Assembly (NCBI RefSeq): GCF_013179735.1
Contig: NZ_JABMEG010000001.1
Coordinates: 2,976,001 to 3,040,000 of the forward strand
Source: Permianibacter fluminis
Lineage (GTDB): Bacteria > Pseudomonadota > Gammaproteobacteria > Enterobacterales > Permianibacteraceae
Direction of reading: 5' to 3'
DNA length: 64,000 bases
Below, one piece after another: positions 24,434 through 32,304 of this stretch. Under the pieces are notes generated by a model, which saw only the letters and a list, made by a program, of their open reading frames with translations, had not been told where the DNA came from and ran no database searches. The translations under genes and the position numbers were made by a program. How positions within the stretch are numbered: position 1 is the first letter of the stretch; every line of letters starts with the position of its first letter.

Positions 24434-24506
24434 TCGGTGTTGCCGTTGCTCATTAGTGAGAGGATGATAGTCTCTCCTGTTGGGGCGGACTGACTGGTCA
24501 ATCTAG

Positions 24507-24523
24507 CTTGACATAGGGTCAAG
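24507..24523 (+). promoter_or_regulatory. Dyad resembling a MerR-family (copper) operator
   Basis: CTTGAC (24507-24512) and GTCAAG (24518-24523) form a perfect 6-bp dyad with a 5-base spacer. The first arm contains a TTGACA -35 hexamer, and AAGGTT follows, as in CueR-type operators. No good -10 is found at 19 bp, so promoter activity is uncertain. It lies 46 bases upstream of the gene at 24569. Confidence 0.35.
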
Positions 24524-24568
24524 GTTGAGAGGCGAACGCGCCGCCGTGACTCATGCCGGTGGACTTTA

Positions 24569-24850
24569 ATGTCGCTGCGTTCACGAACGTTTTCGAAGCG
24601 AATGGATGCGCCATCAACCTGTGCAGATGATGCATCTGCTGCGTTGCGGCAAGATATTGAATGTCTGTTTGCACGGGCTTGTGCAGCGGGAGACCTTGAG
24701 GTGGCCGAGCACTTGCTTACGGCGCTGGAGGTCATGGCGAGCCGTTTACCAGGCTCGCTGGCATTGGACGCTACCTATCGCATGCTTGCCTGCCAGTTGT
24801 CAGATGATGAAGCAGCGCAGGGCGTTGGCAGCCCATCATCAAAACGCTGA
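24569..24850 (+). CDS. Small soluble helical protein of unknown function
   Basis: A 93-residue open frame with a helical Ala/Leu/Glu-rich centre (CLFARACAAGDLEVAEHLL) that reads like a genuine folded protein, with four Cys residues in the first 70. It has no signal peptide or membrane segment. The ribosome-binding site is weak. It converges on the sensor-kinase gene with a 45-base gap and lies downstream of the MerR-like dyad. No family is recognised; it could be a chance frame, though composition argues for coding. Confidence 0.5.
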   Translation: MSLRSRTFSKRMDAPSTCADDASAALRQDIECLFARACAAGDLEVAEHLLTALEVMASRLPGSLALDATYRMLACQLSDDEAAQGVGSPSSKR

Positions 24851-24895
24851 CACTTTGCGCTTAACTCAACCGAAATTCCTCGTATCCGCTGATAA

Positions 24896-26311
24896 CTACC
24901 TCGTCTCAACTTCTGTCGTAGTCGGAAAACTGAATACGAAGCGGGTAGCATTGTGGTCTGAGCTGACAGCAACGCTGCCTTGATGCGCTTTCACAATGGA
25001 TTGACTAATCGCCAAGCCAAGACCTGCACCTTCATCGATGCGCTGACGCGAAGCGTTGCCACGGTAAAAACGATCGAACAGACGTGGGAGCTGATCCTGT
25101 GGTACAGGAGGCCCCGGGTTTTCCACGCTAATGATAACGGAACGTGATTCGCTAACGATATTGACGGTGACTGCATTACCGGGAGGCGTGTGGCGTATGG
25201 CATTTGAAAGCAGGTTGCTGAGCGCACGCCGAATCATCAAGCGATCACCCATGAGATCGCCAGTGCCAGCCCGTTCGAGATGGACAGCTTTCTCGGCGGC
25301 CAAGGCATCGTAGAAATCGAACAGCGCATCCACTTCAGTGGCCAGGTCAACAGGCTCACGATGGGGTACAATCAAACCATGATCGGCCTTGGCAAGGAAT
25401 AGCATGTCACCGATCATGCGAGCGAGACGTTCATACTCCTCCAGGTTTGAGTAGAGGATTTCCCCATACTCCTGCGCCGTTCGGGGCTTGGTAAGCGAGA
25501 CCTGGGTTTGGGTCATTAGATTATTGATGGGCGTCCGCAGCTCATGCGCCAAATCGGAAGAGAACTCGGACAGTCTTTGTAGCGAATCGCCTAAGCGATC
25601 AAGCATCGCATTGAAGGAACTTACCAGCGGTTGTAACTCGACAGGCACGTTCTCGACATCCAATCGTTCCCGCAGCTGTTGCGCCGAGATGCCCTGTGCT
25701 ACCCGCACCATGTCTTGCAGTGGCATCAACCCGCGCTTTGCGGCAAGCCAGCTGAATCCGCTCATTAGCAGTAGGGCGCCGATGCATATCAGCACAAGCT
25801 GGCGCTCAAACGCTGTGAGAAACTCGTTGTGGTGGCTCGTGTCTATGGCAAGCATGGCTTGCATGGTAACTGCTGGATTGCCGGTCGCCACATTGACCAT
25901 AAAGCCTCGATAGACGATCTCGTCTGCGCGCCAGTCAATCAATGCATGCTGTTGGGCTGCCGGCCGATTGGCTTGCTGCAGCGAATGCATAATGGAGGCT
26001 ACTGACTCACTCGTTGCAAAAAACTGTGCCCCATCGTCAAGCTCAATACGAACTTGAAGGTCGGGGTGCCCGACCAGCGCATCGCGTAACAGCTGCTTGA
26101 TTCGAAGGCTGTCTGGCTCGGCCTGCCAGTCATCAAGAACGTTTCGAATCAACTCCAGTTTCCCGAGTAGGGTGGCGTGATCTTGTTCTTTGAAATGATG
26201 GTCAACCGTGGCGCGTATCACCAGCCCAGTCACCAGAAACACGAGTGCTGCAAGCAAGGTGAACAGCAAGCTGACGCGTAGCGTAATCGCGTTAGGAAGT
26301 CGAAACGCCAT
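24896..26311 (-). CDS. cusS: CusS-type heavy-metal sensor histidine kinase
   Basis: A 471-residue membrane kinase. Two membrane helices (residues about 8-30 and 170-190) frame a periplasmic sensor domain. A HAMP domain follows, then the dimerisation/phosphoacceptor helix with HELRTP (H256) and the catalytic ATPase domain with N, G1 ([10 protein letters not shown]) and G2 boxes. The start at 26311 ([10 protein letters not shown]) overlaps the cusR stop by 20 bases; the longer frame is inside cusR. The order regulator-kinase and the copper genes nearby support Cu/Ag sensing, although the exact ligand residues cannot be seen. Confidence 0.85.
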   Translation of the reverse strand: MAFRLPNAITLRVSLLFTLLAALVFLVTGLVIRATVDHHFKEQDHATLLGKLELIRNVLDDWQAEPDSLRIKQLLRDALVGHPDLQVRIELDDGAQFFATSESVASIMHSLQQANRPAAQQHALIDWRADEIVYRGFMVNVATGNPAVTMQAMLAIDTSHHNEFLTAFERQLVLICIGALLLMSGFSWLAAKRGLMPLQDMVRVAQGISAQQLRERLDVENVPVELQPLVSSFNAMLDRLGDSLQRLSEFSSDLAHELRTPINNLMTQTQVSLTKPRTAQEYGEILYSNLEEYERLARMIGDMLFLAKADHGLIVPHREPVDLATEVDALFDFYDALAAEKAVHLERAGTGDLMGDRLMIRRALSNLLSNAIRHTPPGNAVTVNIVSESRSVIISVENPGPPVPQDQLPRLFDRFYRGNASRQRIDEGAGLGLAISQSIVKAHQGSVAVSSDHNATRFVFSFPTTTEVETR

Positions 26312-26984
26312 CGCCTTGATTTTCCATAACGTACCCCATTCCACGCACGGTTCGAATGAGCTTCATTTCGAACGCAGTGTCCATCTTGCTGCGCAATCGC
26401 TTGATGGCAACCTCCACGACATTGGTGTCGCTATCGAAGTTCATATCCCAGATCTGTGAGGCAATCAGTGAGCGCGGCAAGATTTCGCCCTGACGACGCA
26501 TCAACAGTTCGAGCAGGGCGAATTCTTTGGCGGTAAGGTCGATGCGCTTGCCACCACGGGTGGCGCGGCGTCGACGCAGGTCAAGTTCGAGGTCTGCTAC
26601 ATGCAAAATGTCATCGTCCCGGTGGCGACCTCTGCGCAGCAGGGTTCGGACACGTGCCAACAGCTCGGCAAATGCAAATGGTTTGACCAAATAGTCATCT
26701 GCGCCAAGCTCCAGCCCCTTGACGCGATCCTCCACCTGATCTCGCGCGGTCAAAAATAGTACCGGCACCGATTTGCCCGACCGTCGAAGCGATTCGAGAA
26801 TCTTCCAGCCACTCAGCTCCGGTAGCATCACATCCAGAATGACCAGCTCATAGTCCTCCGATAGTGCTTGCTGCAAGCCGCTCAATCCGTCCTGAACCCA
26901 ATCGGTGACGTAGCCGGCCTCCGCCAGTCCTTGTTTGAGGTAGTCGCCGGTCTTGCTTTCATCCTCGACCAACAGAATTTTCAT
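26292..26984 (-). CDS. cusR: CusR/CopR-type response regulator
   Basis: A 230-residue OmpR-family regulator starting at [10 protein letters not shown]. The receiver domain has the acidic pocket, the phosphorylation site D51 (LDVMLPE), T79-type and K101-type (LVKPF) residues. The C-terminal winged helix includes IKRLRSKMD and [11 protein letters not shown], typical of heavy-metal regulators. It overlaps cusS by 20 bases. A CopR/CusR-like box at 27280-27294 lies upstream, between it and the divergent copper operon, consistent with autoregulation and control of both sides. Confidence 0.9.
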   Translation of the reverse strand: MKILLVEDESKTGDYLKQGLAEAGYVTDWVQDGLSGLQQALSEDYELVILDVMLPELSGWKILESLRRSGKSVPVLFLTARDQVEDRVKGLELGADDYLVKPFAFAELLARVRTLLRRGRHRDDDILHVADLELDLRRRRATRGGKRIDLTAKEFALLELLMRRQGEILPRSLIASQIWDMNFDSDTNVVEVAIKRLRSKMDTAFEMKLIRTVRGMGYVMENQGDGVSTS

Positions 26985-27055
26985 CGCTGCGACTCGTTGC
27001 CCCATCAATCAACAATATGCTCGACCAGTGCCGTGGCGTACGAAGTGCTAGCTGA

Positions 27056-27172
27056 TCACCGACCGGCCAATGCAAACAGCGCCCACATCTGATACTGCCA
27101 CCAAGCCAGCACAACAAAACAATAGAGACCGAGAAGGACGATGATCCATCCGCAACGGATCGGATTGCCCAT
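27056..27172 (-). CDS. 38-residue single-pass membrane protein upstream of cusRS
   Basis: ATG 27172 has AGGAG eight bases upstream, and the frame runs 38 codons to TGA. The product is almost one hydrophobic helix (WIIVLLGLYCFVVLAWW) with a positively charged N-terminus (residue R6) and a C-terminal QYQMWALF segment; it has two Cys and two Met. It lies 71 bases upstream of cusR on the same strand and directly below the CopR/CusR-like box, so it is probably the first gene of the regulator operon. It may be a small membrane regulator of the kinase or a copper-binding peptide; there is no homologue I can name. Confidence 0.6.
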   Translation of the reverse strand: MGNPIRCGWIIVLLGLYCFVVLAWWQYQMWALFALAGR

Positions 27173-27279
27173 GTGACCGCTCCTTAGTGCAACCCGCTGC
27201 CAGAGTGTCCATTCCGCCGGAAGCTCCAGCCGCTACCAAGGAGATCACGATACCGCTTCCCGTGTCTGCAAGTCTTTCC

Positions 27280-27294
27280 TGACAAAATTGTAAT
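27280..27294. promoter_or_regulatory. CopR/CusR-like box between cusRS and the copper operon
   Basis: TGACAAAATTGTAAT is an imperfect palindrome (TGACA with TGTAA) similar to the CopR/CusR recognition sequences of proteobacteria. It is central in the 241-base gap (27173-27413) between the minus-strand regulator operon and the plus-strand operon beginning at 27414. It could serve both. No other gene is seen in the gap. Confidence 0.6.
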
Positions 27295-27413
27295 CTGGAT
27301 GTCATTTCAGTGTTGGTGTCCTCCAGCCACTATCGAGCGTGATCCGTTTGCGACCTCGCAAGGGGCTGTTTTGGGGCGAGTCCGGAGCCCCGGTTCGACA
27401 CTTTGAGGTAGCC

Positions 27414-27737
27414 ATGCACGTTATGTGTTTCGCCGTACTGGCGCTGACCGCTGCAGGACAGGCACACGGCCTGTCCGATCCGATGGACGCCGCGGTCGAA
27501 GTCCCACCACCGGCCGTTTCCACCAGCCTCAGTAGCTACCGCGCTTGGTCTGAGCAAGCGGTAGGCGACTGGCGTATGGCTAACGACCGGGTTGGCCGCA
27601 TTGGCGGCTGGAAAGCCTATGCTGCTGAAGCGCAGAACCCCGACACCCCAACTGCCGTAACCATTCCCAAGGGCGAGCCAAACCCGGCTGCCGTTCAGCC
27701 AACGCACCCGCCGGCTCATGAGGGTATCCGTCAATGA
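27414..27737 (+). CDS. Small secreted protein heading the TolC/multicopper-oxidase operon
   Basis: A 107-residue protein starting at ATG 27414, with GAGG six bases upstream; the longer frame from 27339 is rejected. A signal peptide (MHVMCFAVLALTAAGQAHG) precedes a Pro/Ala/Trp-containing mature chain with no membrane helix (SYRAWSEQAVGDWRMANDRV). It overlaps the next gene by ATGA, so it is coupled to the TolC-like factor and probably assists that efflux or oxidase system. Family unknown. Confidence 0.7.
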   Translation: MHVMCFAVLALTAAGQAHGLSDPMDAAVEVPPPAVSTSLSSYRAWSEQAVGDWRMANDRVGRIGGWKAYAAEAQNPDTPTAVTIPKGEPNPAAVQPTHPPAHEGIRQ

Positions 27738-29179
27738 GCGCTGAGCCTTCTTTGCGCTCATTGCGGGGCGGCCGCTTGCTCGTAAGCGTCGTGACCGCCA
27801 GTGCAATGTTGACTGGTTGCGTCAGTTTCAGTCCAGATGGTGGCTTTGCTGCCGTGTCGTCCGCCGCGCGTGAACGTGTGGCCAAGGACGTGGTTTGGAT
27901 CCGTTCAGACAGCGAGCGCAATACGGTAGAACAGCGGGTCGCCGAGTTGCTCGCCAAACCTTTGTCCGTGGACGATGCCGTACAAATTGCGCTGCTCAAC
28001 AACCGGGGCCTGCAGGCTTCATACGCGGAACTCCAACTGAGTGAAGCGGCACTGGTTCAGGCCGCACGCCTGCCAAACCCGGCGTTCTCGATGCTGCGGG
28101 CCAGCAGCGCCGAAGCCGGTGTGCGCGAGTTCAAAATCGAACAGGCGCTCACTTTCAATATTTTCTCTCTGATTACGATGCCTCAGGCCACCGAAATCGA
28201 GCGGCGGCGATTTGAACAGACCCAGCGTGCGGTTACGCTGGACATGTTTCGTTTGGCGAATGCAACGCGTAAAGCGTACTACACCGCCATTGCGGCCGCA
28301 GAGACCGTACGCTACCAGCAGCAGGTGCGAGATGCGGCAGAAGCGGCTGCGGAGCTTGCCAGGCGCTTGGCCGCCGTCGGCAACTGGAACAAACTCGAAC
28401 AGCTGCGAGAGCAGTCGTTTTATGCCGAGGCGGCGTTGGGCCTTGCCGGCGCCGAGCAGGCGAACCTGTCGGCCCGTGAGCAGTTGATTCGACTGCTTGG
28501 GCTTTGGGGGTATCAGACCCGTCTTAACTTGCCGGAACGTTTGCCGGACCTGCCTACAGCCCCGACACAGCAAGACAACATCGAGCAGTTGGCCATGGCG
28601 CAACGACTCGATCTACAGGCCGTGCGCTTGCACACGGAAGCCTTGGCAAAGAATCTCGGCCTGACCAAAACCACTCGCTTCATCAACGTGCTGGAATTCG
28701 GCCCGGCGAGAGTGTTGGAAGGGGCGCGCGACAGCGGCTACAAGACCGGTTACGAGGTTTCTTTCGAGTTGCCGCTGTTTGACTGGGGTGGCGCAAAGGT
28801 GGCGACTGCGGAGGCGCTTTATATGCAGGCGCTCAATGTGGCAGCGGAGACCGCCATCAATGCCCGATCGGAAGTGCGGGAAGCCTACTCGGTGTATCGC
28901 TTCCAGTATGACATCGCCAAGCACTATCGTGATGAGATCGTTCCCATCAGCAAACGGATTTCGGAAGAAAACCAACTGCGCTATAACGGCATGCTGATTG
29001 GCGTGTTCGAGTTGCTGGCCGATGCCCGCTCCCAGATCACAAGTGTCAACGGTTACATCGATTCTCTGCGTGAGTTCTGGATTGCCCAGGCCGATCTAGA
29101 TATGGCCTTGATTGGCAAACCTGACCTGAACTTGCCTGATATGCCACGCGCATCAGCCACGGCGGCTGCCGAACACTGA
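27734..29179 (+). CDS. TolC-family outer-membrane lipoprotein
   Basis: A 481-residue outer-membrane factor. The signal ends in lipobox LTGC (Cys near residue 29), so it is lipid-anchored like CusC/OprM. Two OEP repeats follow, with the helical repeats and the conserved NPAFSMLRASS and FELPLFDWGGAKVATAEA segments. No RND pump or adaptor is next to it; instead it is followed after 11 bases by a multicopper oxidase. It may export copper or an oxidised product with a pump encoded elsewhere (for example the cusCBA set at 36405). Coupled to the small secreted protein upstream. Confidence 0.85.
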   Translation: MSAEPSLRSLRGGRLLVSVVTASAMLTGCVSFSPDGGFAAVSSAARERVAKDVVWIRSDSERNTVEQRVAELLAKPLSVDDAVQIALLNNRGLQASYAELQLSEAALVQAARLPNPAFSMLRASSAEAGVREFKIEQALTFNIFSLITMPQATEIERRRFEQTQRAVTLDMFRLANATRKAYYTAIAAAETVRYQQQVRDAAEAAAELARRLAAVGNWNKLEQLREQSFYAEAALGLAGAEQANLSAREQLIRLLGLWGYQTRLNLPERLPDLPTAPTQQDNIEQLAMAQRLDLQAVRLHTEALAKNLGLTKTTRFINVLEFGPARVLEGARDSGYKTGYEVSFELPLFDWGGAKVATAEALYMQALNVAAETAINARSEVREAYSVYRFQYDIAKHYRDEIVPISKRISEENQLRYNGMLIGVFELLADARSQITSVNGYIDSLREFWIAQADLDMALIGKPDLNLPDMPRASATAAAEH

Positions 29180-29190
29180 CACTGGACAAT

Positions 29191-30615
29191 ATGCTCATGA
29201 AATCCCGACGCGACTTTTTGTTTGGCGCAGGTGCCGTAACGGCGGCATTTTCCGCTGCCTCAGTAAGCAAGGTTGCTTTGGCTGCCTTGCCGGAACTGGT
29301 CAGTCAGACAAGCCCGGATACCCAAGCGCCGCTGATGCCGCAGAATGGCAGGCCTTACAACCCCGTGGTGACGCTGAATGGTTGGACACTTCCGTGGCGC
29401 ATGAATGGTGGGGTGAAGGAGTTTCATTTAGTGGCAGAACCGGTGGTGCGCGAAATGGCGCCGGGGTTCAAAGCGCATCTGTGGGGCTACAACGGTCAGA
29501 GTCCAGGCCCGACGATTGAGGTGGTGGAAGGTGATCGGGTACGGATCTTTGTTACCAATCGACTGCCTGAGCACACCAGCATTCATTGGCATGGGCAGCG
29601 TCTGCCCAATGGCATGGACGGGGTAGGCGGGCTCAATCAACCCACCATCCACCCGGGAAAGACCTTCGTCTACGAGTTTGTTGCGCGTCGACCCGGAACA
29701 TTCATGTACCACCCGCATGCCGACGAAATGACCCAAATGGCGATGGGAATGATGGGTTTTTGGGTGACGCATCCCAAAGACCGCCATCCCCTGATCGACG
29801 AGGTCGATCGAGATTTCGTTTTCTTGCTCAATGCCTATGACATTGACCCTGGCAGTTACACGCCAAAGATCATGACCATGCTGGATTTCAATCTATGGAG
29901 TTGGAATAGCCGCATCTTTCCTGGCATTGATTCGCTCAATGTTCGATGGAAGGATAAAGTCCGGATTCGTATCGGCAACCTGACGATGACCAATCATCCG
30001 ATGCATCTGCATGGCCACGAATTCCAGGTGACAGGCACCGATGGTGGGCCGACAGCGAAATCCTCCCGCTGGCCGGAGGTGACTGCCGACGTCGCGGTAG
30101 GCCAGATGCGGCAGATTGAATTTCTTGCCGATGAAGAAGGTGACTGGGCGTTCCACTGCCACAAAAGCCATCACACGATGAATGCCATGGGGCACGACGT
30201 TCCCACCTTGATTGGTGTCGATCACCGCGGGGTGGTCAAGAAAATTACGGAGCTGGTGCCGGATTACATGGCGATGGGCGAGCGAGGCATGGCCGACATG
30301 ACAGAAATGGAAATGCCCTTGCCGGATAACACCATCCCGATGATGACCGGCGAAGGACCGTTCGGCTCGGTCGAAATGGGTGGCATGTTCACGGTGGTCA
30401 AAGTGCGCCGCGAACAGAAACGCAACGATTACAGCAACCCCGGCTGGTTCGCGCATCCCCCGGGCACCGTGGCCTACGAATTTGATGGCGCCCTGGCCGA
30501 ACCACACCGTCGCCAAGACGGCGGTGGGCATTCGATGCCGCGACAGCACCAGCACCAGCCGGGGCAAGAAATTGAAGTGCAAGTCCGTAAACCCAGTGGT
30601 CACAGTGATCACTGA
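29191..30615 (+). CDS. Tat-exported multicopper oxidase
   Basis: A 474-residue periplasmic oxidase. A twin-arginine signal (KSRRDFLFGAGAVTA) is followed by cupredoxin domains with all four copper-ligand segments: HWHG, MYHPHADE, HPMHLHGHEF and FHCHKSHHTMN. These build the type 1 and the type 2/3 trinuclear sites, used to oxidise Cu(I) to less toxic Cu(II) in CopA/CueO-type proteins. After the last copper site comes an unusual extension of about 135 residues, first Met-rich (MTEMEMPLPDN, IPMMTGEG) then His/Gln-rich (HQHQPGQE), probably extra copper-binding. It lies between the TolC-like and cupredoxin genes. Confidence 0.9.
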   Translation: MLMKSRRDFLFGAGAVTAAFSAASVSKVALAALPELVSQTSPDTQAPLMPQNGRPYNPVVTLNGWTLPWRMNGGVKEFHLVAEPVVREMAPGFKAHLWGYNGQSPGPTIEVVEGDRVRIFVTNRLPEHTSIHWHGQRLPNGMDGVGGLNQPTIHPGKTFVYEFVARRPGTFMYHPHADEMTQMAMGMMGFWVTHPKDRHPLIDEVDRDFVFLLNAYDIDPGSYTPKIMTMLDFNLWSWNSRIFPGIDSLNVRWKDKVRIRIGNLTMTNHPMHLHGHEFQVTGTDGGPTAKSSRWPEVTADVAVGQMRQIEFLADEEGDWAFHCHKSHHTMNAMGHDVPTLIGVDHRGVVKKITELVPDYMAMGERGMADMTEMEMPLPDNTIPMMTGEGPFGSVEMGGMFTVVKVRREQKRNDYSNPGWFAHPPGTVAYEFDGALAEPHRRQDGGGHSMPRQHQHQPGQEIEVQVRKPSGHSDH

Positions 30616-30652
30616 AATCGGTGTATTTAACCTGTGCAGTTGAGGTAACGAC

Positions 30653-31189
30653 ATGAGTATTCGCTACACATTAGCCGCCGCGACACTCGCGGTGCTGACA
30701 TCTTATTCGGCCGTAACGCTCGCGGGTGGCACGCATCCTGGCGAGCACCATCACGACCATGACGAAAGCGCCATCGGGCAAGCGGGTGACGCCGGCAAGG
30801 TCTCTCGCACCGTTATGGTAGACATGACCGATGCCATGCGTTTTGTTCCGGCACAGGTGAGTGTCAAACAGAACGAAACGATTCGGTTTGTGGTCAAAAA
30901 TTCCGGAAAAGTCAAACACGAGTTTGTGCTCGGCACCGAAGCGGCGCTCAAAGAGCATTATCAAGTCATGCTGAAATTTCCGGAGATGGAGCATGCCGAT
31001 GCCAATATGGTGACGGTGGCGCCGGGCCAAACCGGCGAAGTGATCTGGCAATTCACCAAGTCCGGCAAGGTGGATTTTGCGTGTTTGCAGCCAGGTCATT
31101 ACGATGCGGGTATGAAGGGCTTGGTGGCGGTTGTCGGGGCGAACATGCCCACCGAAGAAAAAGATGGCCATACCGATCACAAGCATTAA
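30653..31189 (+). CDS. Periplasmic cupredoxin (type 1 copper protein)
   Basis: A 178-residue protein with a signal peptide (to about residue 25), a His-rich linker (HPGEHHHDHDE), and a cupredoxin fold. Type 1 ligands are visible: His in VKHEF, then Cys, His and Met in FACLQPGHYDAGM. A further His-rich tail (DGHTDHKH) ends it. It could shuttle electrons to the oxidase or cytochromes or buffer copper. GAGG precedes the start. It belongs to the same plus-strand operon as the multicopper oxidase. Confidence 0.85.
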   Translation: MSIRYTLAAATLAVLTSYSAVTLAGGTHPGEHHHDHDESAIGQAGDAGKVSRTVMVDMTDAMRFVPAQVSVKQNETIRFVVKNSGKVKHEFVLGTEAALKEHYQVMLKFPEMEHADANMVTVAPGQTGEVIWQFTKSGKVDFACLQPGHYDAGMKGLVAVVGANMPTEEKDGHTDHKH

Positions 31190-31272
31190 TGAGTCGGAAT
31201 TTTAGTGAGCGCTTGACCGCCACAATGGTGCTTGTCGTGGTGGACAAAACCGTCGGCAACAGGAGAAGGTAG

Positions 31273-31626
31273 ATGAACATGATGATGAAACTCGGACTTG
31301 TCTTTGTTGGTGTACTGCTCAATGTCGGTGGCGCGACGTTTGCCCACGAAGGCGAGCATGGCCAGCCGGCCAGCGTTGAGACGCCAGCGATGAATACCGC
31401 CGCCGCGTTGACGGAAGGCGAAGTCCGCAAGCTGGACAAAGAGGCTGGCAAAGTGACGTTGAAGCATGCTGAGATCAAAAATCTGGACATGCCCGGCATG
31501 ACCATGGTGTTTCAGGTTAAGGATAAAGCCCAGCTCGCTGCACTCCAGGTGGGTGACAAGGTCCAATTCCAGGCGATTAGCGACGCCGGCAAGATTGTCA
31601 TCACCGAGATCCACGTCGTGAAATAG
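31273..31626 (+). CDS. CusF-like periplasmic copper/silver-binding protein
   Basis: A 117-residue protein with a signal peptide and a CusF-type small beta-barrel. The copper-ligand pattern H-x10-M-x2-M appears as KHAEIKNLDMPGMTMVFQV, where the Met residues of MPGM plus the His bind Cu(I)/Ag(I) as in CusF. AGGAGAAGG precedes the ATG. CusF hands metal to the CusCBA pump; here cusCBA lies 5 kb downstream, so it could serve it or this local oxidase/TolC group. Confidence 0.85.
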   Translation: MNMMMKLGLVFVGVLLNVGGATFAHEGEHGQPASVETPAMNTAAALTEGEVRKLDKEAGKVTLKHAEIKNLDMPGMTMVFQVKDKAQLAALQVGDKVQFQAISDAGKIVITEIHVVK

Positions 31627-31750
31627 CCCTCATGACTCAGACGGATTTATCACTACCGCCGACTGATAGGATGGCACCACCTTGAACGCCCCTGTCATGG
31701 CACTGATCTCGGCCTGTGGCAGCTGGTTACACTCAGAATAGGGAAATCAA

Positions 31751-32125
31751 ATGAAGAGACGATTGGCGTGCGGTCTCATTTTGATTGCCACCGGTACAGC
31801 GGCGGCACAGATCGTTGAAATCCAATGGGACAAGGACAACCGCTTCCACTATGAAGGCGAGGTTCCTGCCGGAAAGGCCCTCGAAATTTGCGACAAGCTA
31901 ACCAAAAACCAAGTGCTGAAATGGCAGTTTACCGGTGCGGCCGCTTTGAACTTCAATATTCATTACCACGACGACAAGGCTGTCGTGTTTCCGGCCAAGC
32001 AGGACAATGTCGCGAAGCTCGGTGACACGTTAATCGTGCCAGTCGATCAGGATTACTGCTGGATGTGGAAGAATTTGACGCCGGCGCCAGTCACGCTGCA
32101 ATTGCAAATCCAGCTGCTAGAGTAA
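31751..32125 (+). CDS. Small secreted protein with a beta-sandwich-like chain
   Basis: A 124-residue protein with a signal peptide (MKRRLACGLILIATGTAAA). The mature part is beta-rich with His pairs (NIHYHDDKAVVF) and two cysteines about 61 residues apart that could form a disulfide (CDKL, YCWMW). It may be a minor cupredoxin-like or periplasmic copper-binding protein, but no Met/Cys/His type 1 set is evident. It is the last gene before an intrinsic terminator at 32252, ending the operon that began at 27414. Confidence 0.7.
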   Translation: MKRRLACGLILIATGTAAAQIVEIQWDKDNRFHYEGEVPAGKALEICDKLTKNQVLKWQFTGAAALNFNIHYHDDKAVVFPAKQDNVAKLGDTLIVPVDQDYCWMWKNLTPAPVTLQLQIQLLE

Positions 32126-32251
32126 AGTGGTTGGGAAGGAGTCCCCGAGTTCGCCAGTCGCACTCCTCGGTGCAATGGCCTTAAGTCTGTAGCCATTACG
32201 GCGTGAGTCAAGTTGTCTGTTTTCCTCTTCGTTAATTGACTCGCTTCGGAC

Positions 32252-32288
32252 AGCGCCACGATGATCGTCGTCGTGGCGCTTTGTTTTT
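32252..32288 (+). terminator. Intrinsic terminator ending the oxidase/cupredoxin operon
   Basis: AGCGCCACGA (32252-32261) and TCGTGGCGCT (32271-32280) form a perfect 10-bp stem with a 9-base loop, followed by TTGTTTTT. It separates the copper operon from the nuclease-like gene that begins at 32305, whose transcription must therefore start anew or read through. Confidence 0.85.
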
Positions 32289-32304
32289 CCGTGGAGCACT
32301 TGAA

